Notes: generated by a model not told the origin, from the sequence alone. A stretch of 64,000 bases of DNA from Falsiroseomonas ponticola (GCF_016805305.1 NZ_JAERQN010000002.1:248001-312000), one strand, 5' to 3'. Counted from the stretch's first letter, positions 16,778 through 25,220 are shown. Numbers and translations are program-made.

Positions 16778-17761
16778 TCACCGCGCGGGGGCCGCGGCGC
16801 GGGTTCGCTCGATCTCCCGCCAGCGGGCGACGTTGCGGTTGTGCTCCTCCAGCGTGCGGGCGAAGGCGTGGCCGCCGGTGCCATCGGCGACGAAGAAGAG
16901 GAAATCCGTGGCTTCGGGGCGGGTCACGGCGCGCAGGCTGTCGCGGCCCGGGCTGGCGATGGGGCCGGGGGGCAGGCCGCGGATGCGGTAGGTGTTGAAG
17001 GGGTGGTCGCGGTCGAGGTCGGCGCGGGTCAGGGGGCGTTCCAGCAGGCCGCCATCGGCGGCGGCATAGGCGGCGGTGGGGTCCGATTGCAGCATCATGC
17101 CCCGCCGCAGCCGGTTGATGAAAACGCCGGCGACGCGGGCGCGTTCGTCGCCGCGGCCGGTCTCGCGCTCCACGATGGAGGCGAGGATCAGGGCTTCCCG
17201 CGCCGTCGCGATGGGCAGGCCGGGCTGGCGGGCGGCCCAGATTTCCGCGAGTGCCTGCTCCATCGCCTGTTCGGCGCGGCGGACGACGGCGGCGCGGGTG
17301 TCGCCGAACTGGTAGCTGTAGGTCTCGGGCAGGATCTCGCCCTCGGCGATCTCGGGCATCTCGCCGGTCAGGCCCTCCGCGCGTTCCAGGATGGCGGTGA
17401 TCTGGCGGGCGGTGAGGCCTTCGGGGATGGTGACGCGGCGCTGGACGGGGCGGGCCTTGCGCAGGATTTCCAGCACGTCGCGCAGGCTGGCGCGGGCGGG
17501 GAAGGTGAATTCGGCGGCGCGGACGGCGCCTTCGCCGCGCGTCAGCCAGACGGCGGCGAGGAAGGCGCGGGGGTCGGCGATGACGCCGCGCTCGGCCAGG
17601 GCCTCGGCGATGATGGTGGTGCCGCCGCGGGGGACGACGATCTGCGCGGGTTCGGCCAGGGGGCCGGGGGCGGTCCAGGCGCGGTGGGCATACCACCAGG
17701 CCCCGCCGCCGAGGCCGGCGATGATGAGCAGGACGAGGAGGAGAGCGACGAGGCGGCGCAT
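16778..17761 (-). CDS. mltG: Endolytic murein transglycosylase MltG
   Basis: 327 aa membrane-anchored enzyme that cleaves nascent peptidoglycan strands and is thought to end glycan elongation. One N-terminal membrane helix (about residues 3-25), a LysM-like region with GLTARQITAILERA, and the YceG catalytic core with LPETYSYQFGDT and the conserved Glu in ASIVERETGRGDERARVAGVF. Ends with the family motif NPYNTYRIRGLPPGPI-like text (HPFNTYRIRGLPPGPI). In alphaproteobacteria mltG usually follows fabF; here 493 bp of repeats separate them. Confidence 0.93.
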   Translation of the reverse strand: MRRLVALLLVLLIIAGLGGGAWWYAHRAWTAPGPLAEPAQIVVPRGGTTIIAEALAERGVIADPRAFLAAVWLTRGEGAVRAAEFTFPARASLRDVLEILRKARPVQRRVTIPEGLTARQITAILERAEGLTGEMPEIAEGEILPETYSYQFGDTRAAVVRRAEQAMEQALAEIWAARQPGLPIATAREALILASIVERETGRGDERARVAGVFINRLRRGMMLQSDPTAAYAAADGGLLERPLTRADLDRDHPFNTYRIRGLPPGPIASPGRDSLRAVTRPEATDFLFFVADGTGGHAFARTLEEHNRNVARWREIERTRAAAPAR

Positions 17762-18254
17762 GGCCTAGTCCTGGCGTCGCCGTGCCACTCTGGCAAGGCG
17801 CCCGCGCGTCAAACTCCGCGCGGGCGGGTCGGTGTGGGGGCGGATCGGTTGGCGGGGTGGCGCCGGCGCCCGGCGGTTGAGGGCGGAAAAAGGCGGACCG
17901 GCCGCCTGGCCGGTCCGAGCGCCCGAAGGGGGGCCGCCGGTTGTCCGGCGAAGCCAAGCCGGCGAATGCCGCCGCCCGGCGCTTGAGGGCACAGAAAGCC
18001 GGACCGGCTTCTTGGCCGGTCCGAGCGCCCGAATGGGCGCCGCCGGCAGTCCGGCGAAGCCAAGCCGGCGGAGCCGGCGCCCGGCGTCTGAGGGCACAAA
18101 AAGGCGGACCGGCTTTGGGGCCGGTCCGAGCGCCCGAACGGGCGCCGCCGGCAGTCCGGCGAGCCAAGGCGGCGGATGCCGCCGCCCGGCGCTTGAGGGC
18201 ACAAAAAAAGACCGGCCTTTCGGCCGGTCCGAGCGCCGCCGGAGGCGGTCGTGG
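17762..18254 (-). repeat. tandem array of about 105-bp terminator-bearing units
   Basis: Gene-free 493-bp gap between fabF and mltG. The anchor GAGGG recurs at 17879, 17985, 18090 and 18195, giving spacings of 106, 105 and 105 bp. Each unit contains an A-run followed by a GACCGGC...GCCGGTC hairpin (that is, hairpin then T-run on the minus strand), a GCGCCCGAA box and an AGCCAAGCCGGCG-like box. Because 105 is divisible by three, long meaningless frames run through it. The promoter-proximal part (17762-17865) shows no repeat. Confidence 0.88.
18203..18230 (-). terminator. Rho-independent terminator of fabF
   Basis: On the minus strand an 8-bp GC stem (arms 18222-18229 and 18210-18217, 4-nt loop) is followed by seven T residues (complement of the A-run 18203-18209). 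It begins 25 nt after the fabF stop. This is the intact, first-encountered unit of the tandem array; the three later units have interrupted T-runs. Confidence 0.9.
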
Positions 18255-19544
18255 CTAGGCCGCTTTCTTGAAGATGATGCTGGCGTTGGTGCCGCCGAAG
18301 CCGAAGCTGTTGGACAGCGCGATGTCGATCTTCCGCGGCTGGGCCTGCAGGGCCACGCGGTCGATCGGGCTTTCGCGGGACGGGCTTTCCAGGTTCAGGG
18401 TCGGCGGCGCCACGCTGTCGCGGATGGCGAGGATGGAGAAGATGCCCTCCACCGCGCCCGCCGCGCCCAGCAAATGGCCGATGGCCGATTTGGTGGAGGA
18501 CATGGCGAGGTTCTTCGCCTCGTCGCCCCAGAGCCGCTCCACCGCCTGCAGCTCCAGGTCGTCGCCCATCGGCGTGGAGGTGCCATGCGCGTTGACGTAC
18601 TGGATATCGGCGGGGGAGAGGCCGGCGCTGCGGAGCGCGGCGCGCATGGCGCGGAAGGCGCCGTCGCCATCCTCGGTGGGGGCGGTGATGTGGTAGGCGT
18701 CGCCGGACATGCCGTAGCCGATGACCTCGGCGTAGATCTTGGCGCCGCGGGCCTTCGCGTGCTCCAGCTCCTCCAGCACCAGCACGCCGGCGCCTTCGCC
18801 CATGACGAAGCCGTCGCGGTCCTTGTCCCAGGGGCGGCTGCCCTTGGTGGGGGCGTCGTTGAAGGCGGTGGAGAGGGCGCGGGAGGCGCAGAAGCCGGCC
18901 ATGCCGATTTCCGCCACGGCGGCTTCGGCGCCGCCGGCCACCATGACGTCCGCATCACCCAGCGCGATCAGCCGCGCCGCATCGCCCAGCGCATGCACGC
19001 CGGTGGCGCAGGCCGTGACCACGGCGTGGTTCGGGCCCTTGAAGCCGTAGCGGATGGAAACGTGGCCGGAGGCCAGGTTGATCAGCGCCGAGGGGATGAA
19101 GAAGGGCGAGATGCGCCGCTGCTTGCCCTGCGCGATGAGGAGGGAGGCCTCATAGATCGTGGGCAGGCCACCGATGCCCGACCCGATCATGACGCCGGTG
19201 CGGCAGCGGGCTTCCTCCTGGTCGGGACCAGGCATCCAGCCGCTGTCCTCGACCGCTTCCTGCGCCGCGACGAGCGCGAGCTGGATGAAGCGGTCCATCT
19301 TCTTCTGGTCCTTGACGGGGATCCACTCGTTGATGTCGAGCTTCCCCTCCGCCTTGGTGCCGACCGGCACCTGGCCGGCGATCTTCGCCGGCAGGTTGCT
19401 GACGTCGAAGGACTGGATCGCCGCCAGCCCGCTTTCGCCGGCCAGCATGCGCTTCCAGACATTCTCGACGCCCAGGCCGAGCGGGCAGGCGATGCCCATC
19501 CCCGTGACGACGACGCGCCGCGGCGCCTCGAGATGAACGAACAC
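18255..19544 (-). CDS. fabF: 3-oxoacyl-ACP synthase II
   Basis: 429 aa condensing enzyme of type II fatty acid synthesis; elongates acyl-ACP with malonyl-ACP. The Cys-His-His triad is present: Cys in VTACATGVHALG, His in NAHGTSTPMGD and His in SAIGHLLGAAG. N-terminal VVVTGMGIACPLG and C-terminal NSFGFGGTNAS are canonical. Lies 36 nt downstream of acpP, so acpP-fabF is an operon. Followed by a strong terminator. Confidence 0.97.
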   Translation of the reverse strand: MFVHLEAPRRVVVTGMGIACPLGLGVENVWKRMLAGESGLAAIQSFDVSNLPAKIAGQVPVGTKAEGKLDINEWIPVKDQKKMDRFIQLALVAAQEAVEDSGWMPGPDQEEARCRTGVMIGSGIGGLPTIYEASLLIAQGKQRRISPFFIPSALINLASGHVSIRYGFKGPNHAVVTACATGVHALGDAARLIALGDADVMVAGGAEAAVAEIGMAGFCASRALSTAFNDAPTKGSRPWDKDRDGFVMGEGAGVLVLEELEHAKARGAKIYAEVIGYGMSGDAYHITAPTEDGDGAFRAMRAALRSAGLSPADIQYVNAHGTSTPMGDDLELQAVERLWGDEAKNLAMSSTKSAIGHLLGAAGAVEGIFSILAIRDSVAPPTLNLESPSRESPIDRVALQAQPRKIDIALSNSFGFGGTNASIIFKKAA

Positions 19545-19580
19545 CCCTGGATCCCCTACCCTACCGACCGGTCGCCTTGT

Positions 19581-19820
19581 TCAGGCGGACTTCTGCTTCT
19601 CGATGTAGTCGATCGCGTCCTTGACGGTCGTGATCTTCTCGGCGGCGTCGTCCGGGATCTCGACCCCGAAGGCTTCCTCGAAGGCCATGACCAGCTCGAC
19701 CGTGTCGAGGCTGTCCGCGCCCAGGTCGTCGATGAACGACGCCTCGGTCGTCACCTTGGATTCCTCGACGCCGAGGTGCTCCACGACGATCTTCTTCACC
19801 TTGTCGGCGGTGTCGCTCAT
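19581..19820 (-). CDS. acpP: Acyl carrier protein
   Basis: 79 aa acidic helical protein that carries acyl chains as thioesters on phosphopantetheine. The modified serine is in [13 protein letters not shown]. The C-terminal [13 protein letters not shown] matches AcpP. AGGAG lies 8 nt upstream of the ATG. Preceded by a 239-bp gap that must carry its own promoter, as expected for a very highly expressed gene, and followed by fabF. Confidence 0.97.
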   Translation of the reverse strand: MSDTADKVKKIVVEHLGVEESKVTTEASFIDDLGADSLDTVELVMAFEEAFGVEIPDDAAEKITTVKDAIDYIEKQKSA

Positions 19821-20004
19821 CCCGCGATATCTCCTGCTGGTAAGTGCCGTGCTGCGAACGCGATGCGTGCGCGCCCGGCCCTTGGTTCCGGGGCGGCGCC
19901 GCTTAACATGGATGCGTCATCTGGCCTAGGCGCGCGCCGCGCGCAAGCCGCCCGGGGGCCTGAACCGGCGCAAAGGCGGGGGAAATCCCTGCCTTTTTGC
20001 CGGC

Positions 20005-20036
20005 GGGGGGCGGATGGCCCCCCTGCTCCGCCCCCC
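20005..20036 (-). terminator. hairpin after fabG
   Basis: A perfect 10-bp GC stem (arms 20005-20014 and 20027-20036, 12-nt loop) lies 24 nt after the fabG stop on the minus strand. No uninterrupted T-run follows. It sits between fabG and the acpP promoter region, so it probably limits read-through from the fabD operon into acpP. Confidence 0.55.
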
Positions 20037-20059
20037 GGTGGCGCATCGAATCGGGGGCG

Positions 20060-20800
20060 TCAGATCATCGCCATCCCGCCATTGACGTGCAGCGTCTGGC
20101 CCGTGACCCAGGCGGCTTCCGGGCTGGCGAGGTAGGCGACGGCGGCGGCGATGTCCTCCGGCGTGCCCATCTTCTGGGTGGGGATGCGCGTCAGCAGCGC
20201 GGTGCGGGCGGCTTCGGGCAGGGCATCCGTCATGGCCGTCTTCACGAAGCCGGGGGCCACCACATTCACCGTGACGCCGCGGGTCGCGACTTCCTGGGCC
20301 AGCGACTTCGACATGCCGATGAGGCCCGCCTTGGCGGCGGCGTAGTTGGCCTGGCCGGCATTGCCGGTGACGCCGACGATGGAGGCGATGGAGACGATCC
20401 GCCCCTGGCGGCGCTTCATCATGCCGCGCAGCGCGGCGCGGGCCAGGCGGAAGGGGGCGTTGAGGTCCACTTCCAGCACCGCGTTCCAGTCGGCGTCGCC
20501 CATGCGCAGCGCCAGCATGTCCCGCGTGAAGCCGGCATTGTTGACCAGGATGTCGAGGCTGCCGAGCTCGGCCTCCACCTTCTCCACCAGCGCGGCGGGG
20601 GCGGCGGGGTCGGCGAGGTCGGCGGGCGCGACCAGGACGCGGTCGCCGCCGAGTGCCTCGGCCAGGGCGGCCAGCTCCGCCTCCCGCCGCCCGGTGATGG
20701 CGACCTTGGCACCTTGCGCGTGCAGCGCGGTGGCGATGGCGGCGCCGATGCCGCCCGTGGCGCCGGTCACGAGCGCCACCTTGCCGTCCAGACGGAACAT
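20060..20800 (-). CDS. fabG: 3-oxoacyl-ACP reductase FabG
   Basis: 246 aa SDR enzyme that reduces 3-oxoacyl-ACP with NADPH in each elongation cycle. Rossmann TGATGGIG, NNAGFTRDML (the FabG-specific N-N-A-G-x-T-R-D), and active site SIVGVTGNAGQANYAAAK all match FabG rather than generic SDRs. C-terminal GQTLHVNGGMAMI is canonical. The start ATG shares its A/T/G with the stop of the upstream GNAT gene, so translation is coupled: fabD-GNAT-fabG. Confidence 0.96.
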   Translation of the reverse strand: MFRLDGKVALVTGATGGIGAAIATALHAQGAKVAITGRREAELAALAEALGGDRVLVAPADLADPAAPAALVEKVEAELGSLDILVNNAGFTRDMLALRMGDADWNAVLEVDLNAPFRLARAALRGMMKRRQGRIVSIASIVGVTGNAGQANYAAAKAGLIGMSKSLAQEVATRGVTVNVVAPGFVKTAMTDALPEAARTALLTRIPTQKMGTPEDIAAAVAYLASPEAAWVTGQTLHVNGGMAMI

Positions 20801-21240
20801 CAGCCTGTCTCCCCGCCTGCATCCAGGCGCTTGATCATGGTGAAGCGCGTCTGGCCCGGGGGGCAGTCGGGGATGGCCCCGACGACGCGGTAGCCCTGCT
20901 TTTCATAAAAGCCGCGGGCCTGGAAGGTGTAGGTATCGAGCCTGGCGCCGATGCAGCCGCGGGCGCGGGCTTCCGATTCGGCGGCCGCCAGAAGCCGGGC
21001 GCCCCAGCCGCCGCCGCGGAGCGCGGGCGGCACGGCCAGGTTCTCGACATAGAGCCAGGACCAGCCGGTGCGCCCGACCAGCCCGCCGGCCACCGCGCCG
21101 GCCTCGCTTCGCAGCAGGATGCAGAGCGGGCGGGTGTCATGCGGGAAGCCGGCCGCCGCATTGGCGTCCCGCAGAGCGCCGCGTGCGGCCGCCTCCTCCG
21201 CCGCCGTGGGGGCGGCGGTCAGGTGGAGGGTGACCGTCAC
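20800..21240 (-). CDS. GNAT family N-acetyltransferase within the fab operon
   Basis: 146 aa. The acetyl-CoA-binding region reads VENLAVPPALRGGGWGARLL (motif A, with RGGGWG), and the C-terminal part has the FYEKQGYRVVG motif typical of GNATs. I chose the GTG at 21240, which overlaps the fabD stop in GTGA fashion; longer upstream frames lie inside fabD. Inserted between fabD and fabG with overlaps at both ends, so it is an integral part of the operon here although it is not a standard fatty acid gene. Acceptor unknown. Confidence 0.8.
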   Translation of the reverse strand: MTVTLHLTAAPTAAEEAAARGALRDANAAAGFPHDTRPLCILLRSEAGAVAGGLVGRTGWSWLYVENLAVPPALRGGGWGARLLAAAESEARARGCIGARLDTYTFQARGFYEKQGYRVVGAIPDCPPGQTRFTMIKRLDAGGETG

Positions 21241-22196
21241 AGCGCCTTGAGGAAGGCTTCGATGTCGGCGGGGGTGCCGACGGCGCTGGCCTGGGCTTCC
21301 GGCATCAGGCGCTTCATCAGCCCCGTCAGCACCTTGCCGGAGCCGACCTCCACGAAGCGGTCGCAGCCCATGGCGCCCATGGCCAGGATGCATTCGCGCC
21401 AGCGCACCGTGCCGGTGACCTGGCGGACCAGCAGGTCCCGGATGGTGTCGGGGTCCGTCGCCTTGGCGGCGGTGACATTGGCGACGACCGGCACGAGCGG
21501 CGCGGCCATCGCGGCCTTGGACAGCGCCTCCGCCATCGCATCCGCGGCCGGGGCCATGAGGGCGCAGTGGAAGGGGGCGGAGACGGGCAGCTTCATGGCG
21601 CGCTTCACGCCGGCGGCCTTGGCACCCTCGATCGCGCGATCCACCGCGGCGGTGGCGCCGGAGATGACGATCTGCCCGCCGCCATTGTCGTTGGCGATCT
21701 CCACCACCTCCCGCTTCCCCGTCTCCGGGTCCGCGGCGGCGGCGGCGCAGATGGCGGCGGCCTGGTCGAATTCGGCGCCGAGCAGGGCGGCCATGGCGCC
21801 GGTGCCGGGGGGCGTTGCCTGCTGCATCGCCTCGCCCCGCAGGCGGAGCAGGCGGGCGGCGGTGGCCAGGCTGAAGGTGCCGGCGGCGGCGAGGGCCGCG
21901 TATTCGCCGAGCGAATGGCCGGCCACGAGGGCGACGCGGTCGCGCAGCGCGAAGCCGCCCTCCTTCTCCAGCACCCGCACCACGGCCAGGGAGACGGCCA
22001 TGAGCGCGGGCTGGGCATTGGCGGTGAGGGTGAGTTCCTCGGCCGGGCCCTCGAACATCAGCTTCGAGAGCTTCTGGCTGAGGGTGTCGTCCACTTCCTG
22101 GAACACTTCCCGGGCAATGGGGAAGGCCGCGGCAAGGTCGCGGCCCATGCCGGGGGCCTGGCTGCCCTGGCCGGGAAAGGTGAAGGCGAGAGCCAT
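21237..22196 (-). CDS. fabD: Malonyl-CoA:ACP transacylase
   Basis: 319 aa enzyme that loads malonyl groups from CoA onto ACP. N-terminal FTFPGQGSQAPGMG, nucleophile serine in VAGHSLGEYAALAAAG, His in SAPFHCALM, and the C-terminal EVGSGKVLTGLMKR are all typical. First gene of the fabD-GNAT-fabG unit; about 180 bp upstream are available for its promoter, shared with the divergent 42-residue protein gene. Confidence 0.97.
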   Translation of the reverse strand: MALAFTFPGQGSQAPGMGRDLAAAFPIAREVFQEVDDTLSQKLSKLMFEGPAEELTLTANAQPALMAVSLAVVRVLEKEGGFALRDRVALVAGHSLGEYAALAAAGTFSLATAARLLRLRGEAMQQATPPGTGAMAALLGAEFDQAAAICAAAAADPETGKREVVEIANDNGGGQIVISGATAAVDRAIEGAKAAGVKRAMKLPVSAPFHCALMAPAADAMAEALSKAAMAAPLVPVVANVTAAKATDPDTIRDLLVRQVTGTVRWRECILAMGAMGCDRFVEVGSGKVLTGLMKRLMPEAQASAVGTPADIEAFLKAL

Positions 22197-22374
22197 TTTT
22201 TGTCCGTGTGACCCTGGTGTGACGCGCGCGGGCCCTAGGCCGGGAATGGCGGGAGCGTCAAGGGTGGGGGTTCACGCGGCGGTGAGCGGGCGGGCCGGGC
22301 CCGCTGGCCCTGGCGCGGCGTCCGGGCTATCTGGCGGGGCATCCACCCGAACCGAGCAAGAAGGGCCTTCCGCC

Positions 22375-22503
22375 ATGCCGCTCCTCCGCGTCGTCAACCG
22401 CAAGCGCCGCAAGGCCCTGGCCAACCTCAAGGGCGCCGACCTGAAGGAGCGCCTGTCCGCCGCCGCGAAGCGCCTGAAGGCGAAGCGCCGCCGCGGGCTG
22501 TGA
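22375..22503 (+). CDS. Very small, highly basic protein (42 aa)
   Basis: 42 residues with about 17 Lys/Arg: begins MPLLRVVNRKRRKALANLK and ends KRLKAKRRRGL. No signal peptide or membrane helix; predicted to be helical and to bind RNA or DNA. It lies alone between fabD (divergent) and rpsF, with an AAGAAGG-type ribosome binding site and a strong hairpin after it, so I think it is expressed. Composition resembles ribosome-associated tails. I recognise no named family. Confidence 0.6.
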   Translation: MPLLRVVNRKRRKALANLKGADLKERLSAAAKRLKAKRRRGL

Positions 22504-22541
22504 GCTGACCGGCGGGGCGGCGACGCCCCCGGTTGCGTGAC

Positions 22542-22576
22542 GAAGGGCGCGCCTGGCCAGGCCGGGCGCGCCCTTC
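22542..22576 (+). terminator. hairpin after the 42-residue gene
   Basis: Perfect 12-bp arms 22542-22553 and 22565-22576 with an 11-nt, partly self-complementary loop, 38 nt after the stop. No T-run follows. It separates the small basic protein gene from the rpsF leader. Likely a terminator or 3'-end stabiliser. Confidence 0.55.
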
Positions 22577-22644
22577 GCATGTCCGGCCTGCCCGATTCAT
22601 TTCTTGCCCCGGCGGGTCCGGCGTGCTTTACGCCGCGCTTCCCT

Positions 22645-22671
22645 GCCGGGACCCGAGGCATCGGTCCCGGC
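22645..22671 (+). promoter_or_regulatory. hairpin in the rpsF leader
   Basis: Perfect 8-bp arms 22645-22652 and 22664-22671 enclose a shorter CGA/TCG pairing with a bulged C and a GGCA loop. It lies 68 nt before the rpsF start. Many bacteria control rpsF-rpsR by binding of the S6:S18 complex to a structured leader, so this is a candidate for such a site. I cannot show that it fits the known S6:S18 consensus. Confidence 0.35.
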
Positions 22672-22739
22672 TATGCCCGTTCGTGCGTATTCCGGCATGG
22701 TGCCGGGGGCGCCTGGGCTGAGACAGCCGGAGGGACCCG

Positions 22740-23216
22740 ATGCCCTTGTATGAATGCGTGCTCATGGCGCGCAACGACATCACGCAGCAGCAGGTCGAGG
22801 CGATCGCCGCCCAGGTGGCGACGACGGTCGGCGAGCAGGGCGGCGAGGTCAAGAAGCAGGAATACTGGGGCCTCCGCGGCCTCGCCTACAAGATCAAGAA
22901 GAACCGCAAGGCGCATTACATGCTCCTCGGTATCTCCGCGCCCCCGGCCGCCATGCAGGAAGTCGAGCGCCAGCTCGGCCTGCATGAGGATGTGCTGCGC
23001 AGCCTGACGCTGCGGATCGAGGCGATCGACGAGGCGCCGTCGGCCATCCTGGCCCGCCGTGGCGAGGATCGCGAGCGTGACCGCGGCTTCCGCGGCCCCC
23101 GCCCGGCCGGGCGCTTCGGCTCCGGCCGCACCGGCGGCGGGCGCGAGCGCGACGACCGCGAGGAATACCGCGCGCGGCCGCGCGAGGAAATGGACATGGG
23201 CGCGGGCGAGGAGTGA
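22740..23216 (+). CDS. rpsF: 30S ribosomal protein S6
   Basis: 158 aa. The S6 ferredoxin-like fold begins MPLYECVLMARNDITQQQVE and continues with the conserved GLRGLAYKIKKNRKAHYMLL block, which contacts S18 and 16S rRNA. Residues about 105-158 are a disordered Arg/Gly/Glu-rich tail, longer than in E. coli but usual in alphaproteobacteria. First gene of rpsF-rpsR-DUF2232-rplI. Confidence 0.97.
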   Translation: MPLYECVLMARNDITQQQVEAIAAQVATTVGEQGGEVKKQEYWGLRGLAYKIKKNRKAHYMLLGISAPPAAMQEVERQLGLHEDVLRSLTLRIEAIDEAPSAILARRGEDRERDRGFRGPRPAGRFGSGRTGGGRERDDREEYRARPREEMDMGAGEE

Positions 23217-23222
23217 GCTGAG

Positions 23223-23510
23223 ATGTCGGACCGCAACGACGAGATCTCCCTGAACCCCGCCATGCGCCGCCCCGCCGTGGGCGCGCGCCGGCCGTTCTAC
23301 CGCCGCCGCAAGTCCTGCCCCTTCTCCGGCCCGAACGCGCCGAAGATCGACTACAAGGATGTGCGCCTGCTGAGCCGCTTCCTGTCGGAGCGCGGCAAGA
23401 TCGTGCCGAGCCGCATCACGGCGGTGAGCGCGAAGAAGCAGCGCGAGCTGGCGAACGCCATCAAGCGCGCGCGCTTCCTGGCCCTGCTGCCCTACGTCAT
23501 CAACGACTGA
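23223..23510 (+). CDS. rpsR: 30S ribosomal protein S18
   Basis: 95 aa. Core motif RRKSCPFSG, then [24 protein letters not shown] split as in all S18 proteins, and C-terminal [13 protein letters not shown]. Partner of S6 on the platform of the small subunit. Starts 6 nt after rpsF. Confidence 0.97.
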   Translation: MSDRNDEISLNPAMRRPAVGARRPFYRRRKSCPFSGPNAPKIDYKDVRLLSRFLSERGKIVPSRITAVSAKKQRELANAIKRARFLALLPYVIND

Positions 23511-23541
23511 CGGGCGCCCGGGGAAAGGGGCCGAGGCCGGC

Positions 23542-24504
23542 ATGACCGCGGACAGCACGCAGCAGGAGACGGGGGAGGATCGGCGCATCGCGTCCGATCC
23601 CCGCTGGCTTGCCGCGGGTGCCGCCGGGCTGGCCGCGGCGGTCCTGACCCTGTGGGGCTTCCGGGGCATGCCCGGGGGCGCGCTGACGCTCTGGCTGGCG
23701 CCGATGCCGCTGTTCATGGCGGGCATCGGCTTCGGCGCGGGGGCGGTGATCGCGGCGGTGGGCGTGGCGCTGGTCGCGGTCATGGCCGTGGGCACCAGCC
23801 TGGGCGCCGGGCTCTTCCTCGGCATCTTCGGCGCGCCGGTGGCGGCGCTGGTCCTCGTGGCCCGGCGCGGGCCGACGGCGGTGACGGGCATGCCGGACCT
23901 GGCCGCGCCCTTCACCCTGCTCGGCATCCTGCCGGCGGCGGGGGTCGCGGTGGCGGCCTGGCTGCTGTCCGACGTGCCGGGCGGGCTGGAGGGGGCGCTG
24001 CGCGGCGCCGTGGAGCAGGCGATGTCCCGCATGGGGCTGCCGGCTTCCGACGGGATCGTCGCGGAGCTGGTGCGCGTGAAGGCGGCCGCGATCGGCTTCT
24101 GGGTCACGCTGGCCCTGCTGATCAACGCCGCCGCCGCATCCGGCCTGCTGGTGCGCTTCGGCATCATCACCGCCCGGCCTGCCTTCCGGGAGGCGCGGCT
24201 GCCGGCCTGGTACGCCCTGCTGCCCGCGCTGGCGCTCGGCCTCTGGCTGGTGGCGGCGGAGGGCAGCGATGCGGTGGAGCTGTCGCTGCTGCTGGCGCTG
24301 CTGGTGCCGGTCTTCCTGCATGGTCTGGCCGCCTTCCATCGCGCGACCCGCGCGCTGCGCGGCCGCCCCATGGTCCTGGGGGGCGCCTATGCGGCGCTTC
24401 TCATCATGTCCGTCCCGGTGGCGCTGGCCGTCACGGGTTACGGCCTGTTCGATATCCTCAACGGAACACGGGGCCGGCGCGGCGCGCCGCCCCCCCAGCG
24501 CTGA
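23542..24504 (+). CDS. DUF2232 membrane protein
   Basis: 320 aa, about eight hydrophobic helices (for example LAAAVLTLWGFRG, GVALVAVMAVGTSLGAGLFLGIF and ALALGLWLVAAEG). The arrangement between rpsR and rplI matches the DUF2232/YybS-like protein that is conserved there in alphaproteobacteria. Its function is unknown; proximity to ribosomal genes suggests only co-expression. Start at 23542 follows rpsR by 31 nt. Confidence 0.85.
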   Translation: MTADSTQQETGEDRRIASDPRWLAAGAAGLAAAVLTLWGFRGMPGGALTLWLAPMPLFMAGIGFGAGAVIAAVGVALVAVMAVGTSLGAGLFLGIFGAPVAALVLVARRGPTAVTGMPDLAAPFTLLGILPAAGVAVAAWLLSDVPGGLEGALRGAVEQAMSRMGLPASDGIVAELVRVKAAAIGFWVTLALLINAAAASGLLVRFGIITARPAFREARLPAWYALLPALALGLWLVAAEGSDAVELSLLLALLVPVFLHGLAAFHRATRALRGRPMVLGGAYAALLIMSVPVALAVTGYGLFDILNGTRGRRGAPPPQR

Positions 24505-24516
24505 AACGGTGCAGCC

Positions 24517-25089
24517 ATGATCGAAGTCATCCTGATGCAGAGGGTCGAGAAGCTCGGCCAGATGGGCGAACTGGTGAAGGTCCGCCCGGGTTACGCCCGC
24601 AACTTCCTGCTGCCGCAGGGCAAGGCGATCCGCGCGAACAAGGACAACCTCGCGCGGTTCGAGCGGGAGCGCGCGCAGCTCGAGGCGCTGAACCTCAAGA
24701 AGCGCGAGGAGGCCGAGCGCATCGCCGAGCGCGTGCACGGCCTGACGGTCGTGATCATCCGCTCCGCCGGCGAGAGCGGCAGCCTCTATGGCTCCGTCTC
24801 CGGCCGCGACATCGCGGAGGCCTGCAAGGCCTCGGGCCTCACGCTCGACCGCAGCCAGGTGCTGCTGGAGCAGCCGATCAAGACGCTGGGTCTGACCCAG
24901 GTCCGCGTGGCGCTGCACCCGGAGGTTTCCATCCCGGTGGGCGTGAATGTCGCGCGTTCCGTCGAGGAGGCCGAGAAGCAGGCCCGCGGCGAGGATCTGC
25001 GCGCCGCCGACCAGGCGGAGGAGGAGAGCCTGGAGGCCGAGCTGGCCGCCGAGCTGGCTGAGCTGGGCGCGGCGTCCGAGCGGGATTGA
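24517..25089 (+). CDS. rplI: 50S ribosomal protein L9
   Basis: 190 aa. N-terminal domain [19 protein letters not shown], then [17 protein letters not shown], the long connecting helix, and a C-terminal domain with [10 protein letters not shown] and [14 protein letters not shown]. The tail after residue about 150 is acidic and about 40 residues longer than E. coli L9, as in many alphaproteobacteria. Last gene of the ribosomal cluster; followed by a dense group of hairpins. Confidence 0.97.
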   Translation: MIEVILMQRVEKLGQMGELVKVRPGYARNFLLPQGKAIRANKDNLARFERERAQLEALNLKKREEAERIAERVHGLTVVIIRSAGESGSLYGSVSGRDIAEACKASGLTLDRSQVLLEQPIKTLGLTQVRVALHPEVSIPVGVNVARSVEEAEKQARGEDLRAADQAEEESLEAELAAELAELGAASERD

Positions 25090-25091
25090 TT

Positions 25092-25220
25092 GCAGGGGGA
25101 CGCCGTCCCCCTGCACCCCCTGCCAAGGGGCAGCGGCCCCTTGGAACCCTTGTATTTGAGATGGTCCAGGGGGGTCTCCCCCCTGGCGGGTGGGGTTTGG
25201 GGAGGGCAGCGCCCTCCCCA
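25092..25220 (+). terminator. cluster of four hairpins after rplI (paired-hairpin element, copy 3, plus a second type)
   Basis: Starts 3 nt after the rplI stop. Hairpin a: 10-bp arms 25092-25101/25105-25114, loop GCC. Hairpin b: arms 25123-25131/25136-25144. Hairpins c and d repeat the family seen elsewhere: arms 25166-25174/25178-25186 with loop TCT, and 25198-25207/25211-25220 with loop AGC, preceded by GATGGTCC. Probable end of the ribosomal protein transcript. Confidence 0.7.

Noticed and set aside
17762..18254. Tandem repeats as a CRISPR array
   Set aside because: Units are 105 bp with no unique spacers between short repeats, no cas genes nearby, and each unit carries a terminator-like hairpin.
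17832..20135. A 767-codon plus-strand frame over fabF, acpP and the repeat array
   Set aside because: Antisense to three well-supported genes, low complexity, and runs through tandem repeats whose 105-bp period keeps frames open.
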